Made by a program: the position numbers and the translations under genes
Shown here: one piece after another, positions 45,953 to 54,435 of the stretch
How positions within the stretch are numbered: the stretch's first letter is position 1
Layout: every line of letters begins with the position of its first letter
The notes under the pieces: model-generated
What the model was told of the DNA's origin: nothing
The model's input: the letters and a program-made list of their open reading frames with translations, nothing else
Database searches by the model: none
Origin: CAYJLF01 sp964371055
GTDB taxonomy: Bacteria; Eisenbacteria; RBG-16-71-46; CAIMUX01
Direction of reading: 5' to 3'
DNA length: 64,000 nt
Assembly (NCBI GenBank): GCA_964371055.1
Contig: CAYJLF010000001.1
Coordinates: forward strand, 412,589-476,588

Positions 45953-48115
45953 TCAGCGCCCGGCATCCCGCTTTCTTCCGTGGCCGGCCCCCTTCGGGCG
46001 TCCACGGCCCGCCCGGTCCGAACGACCCTTCGGCGGCGTCCCTTTCCCGCCCCGACGCCCGCCGGGAGCTGCCGGTCCCGCCCCGGCGGCCCTCCTTCGG
46101 CCCCCGCCGGACTTCTTCGTCCGGACGGGGGAACCGCTCCGGCTCTCCCCGCTGCGCCCGCTCGTTCGGCGTCCACGGCGGGAACCGCGCGCGCCCCGCT
46201 CCGGCCTCCCCTCCGCCCGCTCCCCAACGAGCGCGAACTCGACCCGTCGCAGCCTGAGGTCAACGCGCGCCACCTGCACGCGAACCGGGTCCCCGGCCCG
46301 CAACTCGTCGCGCGAGCGGGCATCGACAAACGCCATCCGCTCGTCGACGAGTCGAAAGCCGGCCGGCAGCCCGAGACGCGGGATGAATCCCTCGACCGGC
46401 ATCGTGTCGAGTTCGACGAAGAGACCGGCCGGCAGGAGTCCGGTGACATGCCCGGCGTGGATCTCGCCCAACCGTCGTTCCATGAACCGCGCCGCCTTCA
46501 GACGCAGCATCTCCCGCCCCGCCTCCTCCGCGTTGATCTCTCGGCGCGACGAGCGCAGGGCGTCGGCGTGTGCCTGCTCGAACGAGACACGCGCTCCGCG
46601 GCCGTCGATCAGCTCCTTCACGCGACGGTGATTGAAGAGATCGGGATAGCGGCGGATCGGCGAGGTGAAGTGGCTGTACTCGCGGATGCCGAGCCCGAAG
46701 TGGCCGAGGTCGACCGGCGAGTAGACCGCCTTCTTCAGCGAACGGAGGAAGTACCGCTGCACGATGCGCCCGACCGGAGAATCGGGCAGCGCCTCGATCC
46801 AGCCCCGCAGGCGCGGGAGGCTCGAGAGAGAGGCGACGGAGGTGCCCGGCATCAGGGCCAGGGCCACGCCGCAGAACTGCTCCAGCGCCGACGCGTCCGG
46901 CTCCTGGTGCACGCGGTAGAGGAACGGGAAACTCCGGGACGCCGCCCACGCGCCGGTGGCATGGTTGGCCGCGATCATGAACTCCTCGATCAGGCGGTGG
47001 CTGTCGAGCGCCTCGTGGCGGCGGATCCGCACCGGCACGCCGTCCGGTCCCAGTTCCATCCGGCTCTCGGGCACGTCGAGCTCGAAACCGCCCGAGGCGA
47101 AGCGCAACGCGCGGAGACGGCGCGCCAGGCGGTCCATCGCGCGCAACGCGGTGACGATCTCCTCCGGCGCCTCGGCCTGACCGTCGACGATCCGCTGCGC
47201 CTGCTGGTAGTGCAGCCGGGCGTGGCTCCGGATCCATCCGCGGGTGACGCGCGCCACCTGCCGCCGTCCGTCCCGATCGAAATCGATCACGACCGACACG
47301 GTCCGACGATCCTCTCCGGGGACGAGGCTCGCGGCCAGCGAGGAGATCCCCTCGGGCAGCATCGGCACGACGGATCCCGGGAAGTAAACGCTGGTGCCGC
47401 GCCGGGCCGCTTCCTGGTCGAGCGGGCCTCCCTCGGGGACGTAGAAGGAGACATCGGCGATGTGCACGAAGAGGCGCCAGCCCTCGGGGCGCGTCTCCAG
47501 AGCGACGGCGTCGTCGAAGTCCTTGGCGTCGACCGGATCGATCGTCAGGACGAGCTGTTCGCGAAAATCCTCCCGCGTCTCATCCTCGGGATCCCGGGAG
47601 AGCGCGGCTCGGGATTCCGCCTCGAGCAGCGCTTCCTCCGGAAAGCGGGGGTCGAGGGAGAACTCCGCTCCGATGACCAGGGGATCGAGGCGGGCGTCGT
47701 CCCCCTCGCCCAGCATGCGCTCGAAGGCTGCGACCGGAGCACGCTCCGGACCGGGGTGGTTCTCGACGCGGAAGAGGACCTTGGCGCCGGCGATCCCTGC
47801 GGCGGGACCGAGCCGGATGCGCAGGCGCTCGGGCAGGAGCGGGCTGTCGGGACGGACGAACCAGCCTCGGCCGAGTCGAAAGAGGTTGCCGGTGAAACCG
47901 CTGGCCGGCCGGCCCAGGATCTCGTCGACCTGGACGGCCGGCCGAAAGTCGAAGACCGACGACGGTTCGAGGCTGGCGCGCACGTGATCGCCATGCACCG
48001 CTCCGCCGGTCGCCTCGGCGCGCACGAGCAGGTCCTCCCCCCCGTCATCGGGGACGAGAAAGATGAACCCGCTCCGTGTGCCGCGGATCGTTCCGGTCAG
48101 GCTGGCTGTTTTCAC
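45953..48115 (-). CDS. rnr: Ribonuclease R with long basic C-terminal tail
   Basis: A 720-residue 3'-5' exoribonuclease of the RNase II/R family. The RNB catalytic site is TIDPVDAKDFDDAVAL; then FHVHIADV-like ADVSFYVPEGGPLDQEA, YFPGSVVPMLP and the YSHFTSPIRRYPDL motif. A C-terminal S1 domain (IHAGHVTGLLPAGLFVELDTMPVEGFIPRLGL) precedes an unusually long, ~90-residue Arg/Gly/Lys-rich tail. It degrades structured RNA. N-terminal cold-shock domains are short. It follows the COX24-like gene by 138 bases. Confidence 0.96.
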   Translation of the reverse strand: MKTASLTGTIRGTRSGFIFLVPDDGGEDLLVRAEATGGAVHGDHVRASLEPSSVFDFRPAVQVDEILGRPASGFTGNLFRLGRGWFVRPDSPLLPERLRIRLGPAAGIAGAKVLFRVENHPGPERAPVAAFERMLGEGDDARLDPLVIGAEFSLDPRFPEEALLEAESRAALSRDPEDETREDFREQLVLTIDPVDAKDFDDAVALETRPEGWRLFVHIADVSFYVPEGGPLDQEAARRGTSVYFPGSVVPMLPEGISSLAASLVPGEDRRTVSVVIDFDRDGRRQVARVTRGWIRSHARLHYQQAQRIVDGQAEAPEEIVTALRAMDRLARRLRALRFASGGFELDVPESRMELGPDGVPVRIRRHEALDSHRLIEEFMIAANHATGAWAASRSFPFLYRVHQEPDASALEQFCGVALALMPGTSVASLSSLPRLRGWIEALPDSPVGRIVQRYFLRSLKKAVYSPVDLGHFGLGIREYSHFTSPIRRYPDLFNHRRVKELIDGRGARVSFEQAHADALRSSRREINAEEAGREMLRLKAARFMERRLGEIHAGHVTGLLPAGLFVELDTMPVEGFIPRLGLPAGFRLVDERMAFVDARSRDELRAGDPVRVQVARVDLRLRRVEFALVGERAEGRPERGARGSRRGRRTSGRSGESRSGSPVRTKKSGGGRRRAAGAGPAAPGGRRGGKGTPPKGRSDRAGRGRPKGAGHGRKRDAGR

Positions 48116-48138
48116 GGGCGACCGAAGCCCACGCCGAA

Positions 48139-48167
48139 GGCCCCGGGTGGGTCACCCGCCCGGGGCC
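48139..48167 (-). terminator. Strong GC hairpin between the COX24-like gene and rnr
   Basis: GGCCCCGGG pairs with CCCGGGGCC, and inner GGGT with ACCC, giving a ~13-bp stem. It lies ~87 bases beyond the COX24-like stop. No T-run follows; it may also be part of the rnr leader. Confidence 0.5.
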
Positions 48168-48253
48168 CGAAACGCGGATCCTGCCTCACGCGCGATCCCG
48201 CCCGGCCTGGCGCCCCCCTTCCCGCTCTCGGGAAACAGGGAGCACCGTCCGTG

Positions 48254-48355
48254 CTACTTCTGCCAGGTGCGCTTCTTGTGGCGATTCTTGCGCAGGCGCT
48301 TCTTGCGCTTGTGCGTGGCGATCTTCTTCCGCTTCCGCTTCTTCCCACAACCCAT
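48254..48355 (-). CDS. AURKAIP1/COX24-domain mini-protein (33 residues), likely ribosome associated
   Basis: A 33-codon gene: MGCGKKRKRKKIATHKRKKR, then LRKNRHKKRTWQK. This is the bacterial AURKAIP1/COX24 (mS38-like) domain, which in FCB bacteria occurs as tiny genes of this length with the near-invariant KRKKRLRKNRHK core. Homologues in mitochondria are small-subunit ribosomal proteins, so ribosome association is likely. It lies between an HU-family gene and rnr, all on the minus strand. A GGGGAGAGG stretch is rather far upstream of the ATG. Confidence 0.8.
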   Translation of the reverse strand: MGCGKKRKRKKIATHKRKKRLRKNRHKKRTWQK

Positions 48356-48414
48356 GGACGACTGGCCTCTCCCCTCTGGATTCGCGACAGGAACCGCGCG
48401 TACCGTCCCGCCCT

Positions 48415-48780
48415 CTAGCGGCCGGAACCGCGCCGAAGGATCTGGTCTTTGCGCCCTGGCGGCTTCCCGGCGGACGGTACCGCCTTCTTCCCTCGCCGCT
48501 CGGCCGGCGCCGAGAGACGCTCGCCAAAGCCAGGCGCGCCGCGGAAGACCGGAGTCAACCGCGCGGGAAGCTCGACCTCGTGCGCGCCATCCGGCGTCCG
48601 GACGGTGCGCCCCACGCGGCGTCGGACTTCGAACCGTCCGAACCCGCGTAACGTGACCGCCTGACCCTCGGTGAGGGCGCGCTCGATCGAACTCAGGAAA
48701 GCCTCCACGACGACGCGCGCTTCGCCGGTGCGGAGACCGCGCGTCCGGGCCACTTCCAGAATCAGGTCTCTCTTGGTCAT
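48415..48780 (-). CDS. HU/IHF-family DNA-binding protein with basic tail
   Basis: A 121-residue protein. TKRDLILEVARTRGLRTGEARVVVEAFLSSIERALTEGQAVTLRGFGRFEVRRR matches the HU/IHF core, with GFGRF before the DNA-binding arms. The arm region is shorter and more acidic than usual (TVRTPDGAHEVELPARLTPVFRGAPGF), and a ~30-residue Lys/Arg/Pro tail follows. It bends DNA. The Phe in PVFRGAPGF corresponds to the family's F-x-P/G-x arm end. It precedes the COX24-like gene by 59 bases. Confidence 0.9.
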   Translation of the reverse strand: MTKRDLILEVARTRGLRTGEARVVVEAFLSSIERALTEGQAVTLRGFGRFEVRRRVGRTVRTPDGAHEVELPARLTPVFRGAPGFGERLSAPAERRGKKAVPSAGKPPGRKDQILRRGSGR

Positions 48781-48892
48781 GGCCCGACCTCCCTGGGTCC
48801 GGCGGAATGCCGGGCCAGCGCAAGACCATTGGCAACACTACGGATCGAGATCCGGGGCGTCAACCCGATTCCGGGCTCCGGGATGGCCTCCG

Positions 48893-49792
48893 TCACCGGT
48901 ATTCGAGGCGCGTCCCGCTGCGCGTCGCCATTCTGACCCCCTCCGACAGGCGCCGCAGCAGATCCAGCCACTCGGGTTCGCGCCGCTCCTTGCTGATCGC
49001 CTGCTCCTGCGGAGCGAGGCCGGCCCGTCGGGCCGCCAGCTGGATCGCATCCGGCTCGAAGCCGAGCGTATCGACCAATCCGGCCGCCAGCGCCTGGCGC
49101 CCCGTGAGGATCCGGCCATCGGCCAGTTCGCGCACCACGGCCGGATCAAGCCCCCGGGCCTCGACCACGGCGGAGGTGAACTGATCGTACGCATCGGCCA
49201 CGACGTCGTCGAGCATCGCCCGCTCTTCGCCGGCCAACGGCCGCCACCAGGAGCCGAAGTCCTTGCGCGGCCCGCTCTTCACCACTTCCATCTTCACGCC
49301 GACCCGCGCGAGGAGCGCGCTGGCGTCGACGAAGCTGAGGATGACGCCGATCGATCCAGTCAACGTACCCGGCTCGCAAACGATCTCCTCCGCCGCGCAT
49401 GCGAGGTAGTACCCCCCGGAGGCGGCCAGTTCGCCGAAGGAGGCAATCACCGGATAACCAGTGCGGGCGCGAAATCGCCGCAAGCCGTCCATCATCTGCT
49501 GGGTCGGAGCGACCCCTCCCCCCGGACTGTCGATCCGAACGACCAGCGCCCGGACCCGCCGGTCGGATTCCAGACGCCGCAACTCATCGAGGAATGGTCG
49601 CGCGTTCTCGATCACCCCCTCGACCCGGATCAGCCCCACACGGGCGCCGCCGCCGGACATGCCCCCCTCACCAGGACCCGACCGGGTCAGGACGGAGACC
49701 ACCAGCATCAGCACGACCGCGACGGTCACGAGCAGCAGGCAGCCGCGGGCCCAGGAGGGTGCGCCCATCGGTGCTGGAACCCTTTCGTTCAT
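48893..49792 (-). CDS. sppA: Signal peptide peptidase SppA (S49), short form
   Basis: A 299-residue membrane-anchored serine protease with one N-terminal helix (CLLLVTVAVVLMLVVSVL). The catalytic dyad is the Ser in ELAASGGYYLAC and the Lys in KSGPRKDFGS, as in the short SppA form that works as an octamer. It has VRIDSPGGG, the oxyanion region, and TLTGSIGVI. It degrades released signal peptides in the inner membrane. E. coli SppA is a tandem fusion twice this size. Confidence 0.95.
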   Translation of the reverse strand: MNERVPAPMGAPSWARGCLLLVTVAVVLMLVVSVLTRSGPGEGGMSGGGARVGLIRVEGVIENARPFLDELRRLESDRRVRALVVRIDSPGGGVAPTQQMMDGLRRFRARTGYPVIASFGELAASGGYYLACAAEEIVCEPGTLTGSIGVILSFVDASALLARVGVKMEVVKSGPRKDFGSWWRPLAGEERAMLDDVVADAYDQFTSAVVEARGLDPAVVRELADGRILTGRQALAAGLVDTLGFEPDAIQLAARRAGLAPQEQAISKERREPEWLDLLRRLSEGVRMATRSGTRLEYR

Positions 49793-49920
49793 CCTCGCCC
49801 CCCTTCATCGGCCTCTGGCCGAACCGCCGGGGACGATAGCAGAGCGGGGGGGGCGCCGCCAACGAAGGGAGCGAGCGCCGGCTCGGAAGTTCGGGGCCGG
49901 GGGGCCGACACCCACCCATG

Positions 49921-49959
49921 GCGACGGGCCGCGCGTCCGATCGGAGCGCAGCCCGTCGC
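49921..49959 (-). terminator. Long GC hairpin after the Big-1 protein gene
   Basis: GCGACGGGC pairs perfectly with GCCCGTCGC (9 bp) with an inner TCCGATCGGA palindrome, 24 bases after the stop codon on the minus strand. There is no T-run. Confidence 0.5.
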
Positions 49960-49982
49960 TTGACGACTCGGCCCGTCGAGGG

Positions 49983-52900
49983 CTAGTTCGTGATCGAGAC
50001 CGAACGACGGAGAATAAGGTTGCCGCCGTAGTTCGGGTCGAGATCCCGCACTTCGACCAGTACGGTCGACGCACTGTCGGGCGCCATGAAGCTGAGGCCG
50101 CCCGCCATCCCGTACGAATCCGTCGTGCCGGTCGGGGTCACCAGCCCGGCGCTGGCCGTGATCGAGAGAGCGTGTCCGCCCAGAGGATTGCCCCAACCGT
50201 CCTTCACCGTCACGGTGAAGTAGGTCTGCGTGTTCGGCGGAACGCTTTCGAGATCGAGCGACGAGCGCGTGGCGGACGCCGGTCCGGTCAGCAACCGCAC
50301 CTGCAGGACGTCGCCCAGCGGACCGAAGCCGGCCGAGACCGGCACCGTGTCGATCGCGCCGATGCCGTCATCCGGCACCGTGTACGAATCGTCACGCACC
50401 AGCACCGGCGCCTCGTAGACAGCCCGGGCGATCGAGGCGCTGCAACCGTCGTCGCTCTCCTCGATCCCGGCCACCTCCCCGTAGATGGTCGAGAACTCGA
50501 CCTCCGCGGGGAGCGTGAAGAGGCCGTTGATGTCCAGCACCTGGATCCGCAGCTTCAACTCCCCCTCGCCATCCGCGTACATCGAGGCCATCGACGCCGA
50601 CGGCTGCACGTAGGTCGCCGACCACGGATCGCCCGAGCCGATGAACGAGGTCTGGGCCTCGAGGCTGCCGCCCAGAGTCGAGGCGGTGATCGTCACGATG
50701 CCGCAGTCGCCGCCGCTGCGCCAGTTGCCGTTGACGATGCCGCGCTCGGTGATCGAGCTCCCCAGCCCCTGGTTCCCCTCGACCATGCCATGGTCGGTGG
50801 TGAAGAAGACTCCGGTGCCGTCGCGGACCGGATTGCGGTAGCGGTCGTAGACCAGGGCCACGACCTTGTTCTCATGATTCACGTAGCCGCACGAAAGAAC
50901 GTTGCACTCCTCGACGCCGACCGAGAGATAGTGCGGCGGGCCTGCCGCGATCGCCACCGGGGTGTGCGCGGTCACTCCGGTTGATCCGACCGCCTCCGCC
51001 CTGATCAGGACGGTACCCGACTTGGTCCCGGCGTTGAGCGTCACCGACGCGGTCCCCGACGCATCGGTCAGGGCCGACGCGGTGTCGCAGGCGCAGCCGG
51101 AGAGGTTTTCCCCACCACCCGGTCCCTGGACGATTTCGAAGCGGACGCGCCGACCGGCGCCGACCGGGCGTTCGAGACAGTCCCAGGCCGTGGCGCTGAG
51201 CATGGAGTGTTCGGGCGCGCCGGTCTGCGTGACGCCGATCTCCGCCAGAGAGGGAACGACCGTCAGGCGGCAGATCGAGCCGGAGACCGCCGCCACCGCG
51301 ATCTCGGTCCGGCAGCTCACGATCCCGTTCAGGCCGCCGTCGGCGGAGGCGATGATCACCGCGGTCCCGTCGCTGCCGGAGGTGGGGGGTGTGGCGGTGA
51401 AAGTCGCCCGCGCGAGGCCGGCAATGGTCCGTCCCTCGTCGCCTCCCTCGCTCCCCGCGATCACCCCTTCGTCCACGCGGAAGCGGACGATCGTGCCGTC
51501 GGCGACCGGGTTGTTGGCCGCGTCATAGAGCCACGCGCGCACCTCGCAATCGGCGCCGATCGCGAGTCGCGACGAGTCGGCCTCGCAGACCAGCTGCGCC
51601 GCCGGTCCCGATTCGAGGTAGACCGAGGCGTTCCGGTAGAGCGCGCCGCTCGCGGCACGCACCTGCACCCAACCCGCCTTCGTCCCCGCGAGGAGGCTGG
51701 TCGTGGCACGCCCGTCTCCGTCGGTGCGGGCGGTGACCACCCCCCCCACCGCGCCCGCCAGCGTCTCGCCGCCGCCCGGACCGGTGATGATGCGGAAGGT
51801 CACTTCGATCCCGGCGGGAACCGGGTCGCCGGAATCGTGGAGGCAGCGGGCGGTCAAGAGGTTGGTCGTCACGCCACCGCCGCCGCTCACGCTCATCCTT
51901 TCGTAGGCCGCCTGCAGCTCCACGTTTGCGACCGGCGGCACGTCCGTGAGATCGAGCGGCGCCTCGGCGGTCACTCCGTCGACGGCGGCACGCACCCAGA
52001 CCCGCGCGGCCGCGCGGCCGGCCGTGTAGGTGAAGGACGCGCGACCCGCTCCATCGCTCACGGCCTCTTCCGGAATCGATCCGATGGCGGTCCAGGCCTG
52101 ATTGCCATCCACGTCGTCCACGAGCAGATCGACGCCTGAGGTGAAGCGCCCATCGGCGTCCCGATCCTCGAACCGCTCTCCCGCGACCATCGTCACGACC
52201 TTGCCGCCCAGCGGCAGGCCGTTGGCGTCGCCGATCTCGACCTGACCACCAGAGGTGCTGACGCCGTCGGCGAGCAGCGCCGGGCGATCGAGCTGGATCG
52301 TCACCTGTCGCGCCGGAGGAACTGCCACCAGCTCGACCACGGCCTGGCCCCATCCCCCGGTCGTGGTGGCGCGGAGCGAGACCGGTCCGGCGGTCGTTCC
52401 GGCCCGGTAGGCCGCGCTCGCCGTACCCGCACCGGACGTCGTGGCCGACGAGGCGAGCGCGCCGATCGCGTCCCACCCGCCGTTGTCGTTCCGATCCTCG
52501 AACGGTTCTCCGGCCGTGTGGAAGCCGTCCCCGTCGACATCCGTGAACGGTTCCCCGGCGGTGAACTTGACGATCACGCCGCCGATCGGCCGGTCGGCCC
52601 AGTCGGTCACGCGCGCGGTCACCGCGCACGAAGCGAGGCCGTCCGCCAGAAGCTCCCGCGCTCCGGTCGTGACGGTGACGGTCAGCTCGAGCGAGTGCTG
52701 CGTCAGGGTGAGCTCGCGCGCCGTGCCTCCTCCCGTGATCCGGAGGTAGACCGGGCCGACCGTGCGACCGGCGCGGTAGCGGAACTCCGCCCGCCCCAGG
52801 TTGTCGGTCGTGACCCGCTCCGGCAGGGAGCCTTCGGGATCCCATGCGCCGTCATTGTCCCGGTCTCCGGAGGCGATCAGAACGTCCCCGGCGTCGTAGA

Positions 52901-53501
52901 TTCCGTTCAGGTTCCGGTCCTGGAAGCGGTCCCCCGCCGTCAGCACGAGCGGCAACTGGACGACCGGCGACCGGGAGGGACCGTCCAGCGCCTGGATCGA
53001 AATCTCCAACTCGGACTCGCCGTCGGCAGGGAGCCCCGTCTGGTTGTCCGGCGTCGTCGTCTCCAGCGAGAGGGAGGCCTGGGTGCTGGGAAGCACGTCG
53101 AGGAGCACATAGCGGATGCTCGCCCCGGCGCTCACCTTGAGCGTCACCAGGCCTTGCGCGGACTCGGTCGGACGGTAGACCGTCTCCACCCACCCGCGCA
53201 GGTCCGTGGCCGCCTCGACCTTGGAGAAGGTGCCGGCGCCGCGGTCGGGCATCTCGGAGAACGCGACGACCGCGCCGGGCACCGGGGTCCCCGGATCGGT
53301 TCCGCGGACCACCCAGGCCCGCACGACGGTCGAGTCGCTCGGCCCCAACACCGTCCGGTCCACTTCGACCCGATCGAGACGCAGTTCATCGCCCAGAGTG
53401 GGCTCCATCGGCTGGTCCTTCTGACACGCGTGGGGAAGCCCCAAGGCGAGGAGAATTCCGAGAAGGACCCAGTACGTTCGGTGCGACGGGTGGGTATTCA
53501 C
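49983..53501 (-). CDS. Large secreted Big-1 (bacterial Ig-like) protein with calcium-loop inserts
   Basis: A 1172-residue protein; GTG 53501 has GGAGGT five bases upstream. A hydrophobic N-terminus (YWVLLGILLALGLPHAC) gives an export signal, with a weak lipobox before Cys. The rest consists of about ten Big-1/invasin-like Ig domains, recognised by repeats such as VPGAVVAFSEMP, DLRGWVETVYRP, ITGPGGGETLAG and TDGDGRATTSLLAGTKAG. Several domains carry an inserted Asp-rich calcium-loop pair (DRNLNGIYDAGD with DRDNDGAWDPEG; DVDGDGFHTAGE with DRNDNGGWDAIG; DRDADGRFTSG). No sorting domain or beta-barrel anchor. Likely a surface adhesin or rigid stalk. Confidence 0.82.
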   Translation of the reverse strand: MNTHPSHRTYWVLLGILLALGLPHACQKDQPMEPTLGDELRLDRVEVDRTVLGPSDSTVVRAWVVRGTDPGTPVPGAVVAFSEMPDRGAGTFSKVEAATDLRGWVETVYRPTESAQGLVTLKVSAGASIRYVLLDVLPSTQASLSLETTTPDNQTGLPADGESELEISIQALDGPSRSPVVQLPLVLTAGDRFQDRNLNGIYDAGDVLIASGDRDNDGAWDPEGSLPERVTTDNLGRAEFRYRAGRTVGPVYLRITGGGTARELTLTQHSLELTVTVTTGARELLADGLASCAVTARVTDWADRPIGGVIVKFTAGEPFTDVDGDGFHTAGEPFEDRNDNGGWDAIGALASSATTSGAGTASAAYRAGTTAGPVSLRATTTGGWGQAVVELVAVPPARQVTIQLDRPALLADGVSTSGGQVEIGDANGLPLGGKVVTMVAGERFEDRDADGRFTSGVDLLVDDVDGNQAWTAIGSIPEEAVSDGAGRASFTYTAGRAAARVWVRAAVDGVTAEAPLDLTDVPPVANVELQAAYERMSVSGGGGVTTNLLTARCLHDSGDPVPAGIEVTFRIITGPGGGETLAGAVGGVVTARTDGDGRATTSLLAGTKAGWVQVRAASGALYRNASVYLESGPAAQLVCEADSSRLAIGADCEVRAWLYDAANNPVADGTIVRFRVDEGVIAGSEGGDEGRTIAGLARATFTATPPTSGSDGTAVIIASADGGLNGIVSCRTEIAVAAVSGSICRLTVVPSLAEIGVTQTGAPEHSMLSATAWDCLERPVGAGRRVRFEIVQGPGGGENLSGCACDTASALTDASGTASVTLNAGTKSGTVLIRAEAVGSTGVTAHTPVAIAAGPPHYLSVGVEECNVLSCGYVNHENKVVALVYDRYRNPVRDGTGVFFTTDHGMVEGNQGLGSSITERGIVNGNWRSGGDCGIVTITASTLGGSLEAQTSFIGSGDPWSATYVQPSASMASMYADGEGELKLRIQVLDINGLFTLPAEVEFSTIYGEVAGIEESDDGCSASIARAVYEAPVLVRDDSYTVPDDGIGAIDTVPVSAGFGPLGDVLQVRLLTGPASATRSSLDLESVPPNTQTYFTVTVKDGWGNPLGGHALSITASAGLVTPTGTTDSYGMAGGLSFMAPDSASTVLVEVRDLDPNYGGNLILRRSVSITN

Positions 53502-53878
53502 GACCGACCTCCGACCCGGTTCGTGCCTCGAAGCAACTTGCACGGACCAGAATAAGTGCCTGTCTGGCAGTCAGATGTCGACTCGGGAGTGCGAGATCGA
53601 GCATCCGCGGCCGCGGGGCCTGACCAGCATGCCCCGTCGCTGTTTTCGGCGGTTCGGAGTCGATCCTTCAGGCGAAACGGGAGAACCAGGGAGAGGGAAC
53701 GGAGTGGGACGCCGCTCGACCGCGCCGGTCACGCGGATCCGGACTCCGTCCCAAGGCTCATCCTGCGTCGACCGCCAGGCATGGACGCACGCGGCGGGCG
53801 CGAGGCAGCGCCCCGTTGGCAGGGAGACCGGCCGACCGGAGGGGTTCGCCGAGGTGGCGGGCTCGGTTCTTCAGCGCG
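53502..53878. other. Intergenic region between the cold-shock and Big-1 genes
   Basis: I see no gene with a credible start, no tRNA and no CRISPR repeat in these 377 bases. A few short inverted repeats (such as TGCCAGACAGGCA at 53561-53573) lie near the Big-1 start, where its promoter should be. A -10-like TATTCT on the minus strand lacks a good -35 box. Confidence 0.4.
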
Positions 53879-54088
53879 TCAGGCGGACTCGCCCTTCTTC
53901 ACCGTCGTCGCCTGGGCCCCTTTCGGGCCGTCCTTGAAGTCGAACTCGACGACCTGGCCTTCTTTCAGGGTCTTGAACCCCTCACCTTCGATCGCGGAGT
54001 AGTGCACGAACACGTCGGCCTCGCCGTCCCGCTCGATGAATCCGTAACCCTTGCTTTCGTTGAACCACTTGACCCGACCCGTGGACAT
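53879..54088 (-). CDS. Cold-shock protein (CspA family)
   Basis: A 69-residue single cold-shock domain with RNP1 (SKGYGFIERDG) and RNP2 (DVFVHYSAI), RNA chaperone type. The start is ATG 54088, seven bases from GGAGGT; ATG 54091 directly before is also possible. A strong stem-loop in the leader (54164-54195) may control it or end the upstream transcript. Such proteins melt RNA structure in cold or growth transitions. Confidence 0.96.
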   Translation of the reverse strand: MSTGRVKWFNESKGYGFIERDGEADVFVHYSAIEGEGFKTLKEGQVVEFDFKDGPKGAQATTVKKGESA

Positions 54089-54163
54089 CATGGGTACCTC
54101 CGAAACCAGAACCTGCTCGGAAACTCGAAGGAACCGCGCCCAGGCCGGCCGGCCAAAACGCAA

Positions 54164-54195
54164 AGGGGGCCGTTCGGATCGCTCCGAAGCCCCCT
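54164..54195 (-). terminator. Strong stem-loop upstream of the cold-shock gene
   Basis: On the minus strand AGGGGGC pairs with GCCCCCT (7 bp) and inner TTCGGA with TCCGAA (6 bp) around GCGA, followed by TTTGCGTTTT. This looks like an intrinsic terminator, ~240 bases past the MutL-module gene and ~75 bases before the cold-shock gene, so it could also act as a leader attenuator for the latter. Confidence 0.6.
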
Positions 54196-54435
54196 CACAT
54201 CGCCGGCCCGTCGGACGGGCACGGATACGGACGACCGCGCATACAGCCTGCCCCCTCGAGTACAACCGGAACGAGGCTAGAACGCGCGACAGCAGCGGTC
54301 AATCGCAAAATGGGCAGGGCCGGGCCGCCCGGCCCCCTGGAGGCACTTTCGGCGTCACGCCGGCCTTCGCCGCCCCGAGGCCGATCCCGTCCCCGGTGAA
54401 GGCCCGACGCCGCGAGCGCGAAGGCGCCGGCGGGA

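Noticed and set aside
45821..48418. An 865-codon plus-strand frame opposite rnr
   Set aside because: RNase R motifs on the minus strand explain this DNA fully.
53556..54002. Overlapping plus-strand frames between the Big-1 and cold-shock genes
   Set aside because: Arg/Gly/Pro-rich composition typical of noncoding GC-rich DNA, and they run into the antisense of the cold-shock gene.
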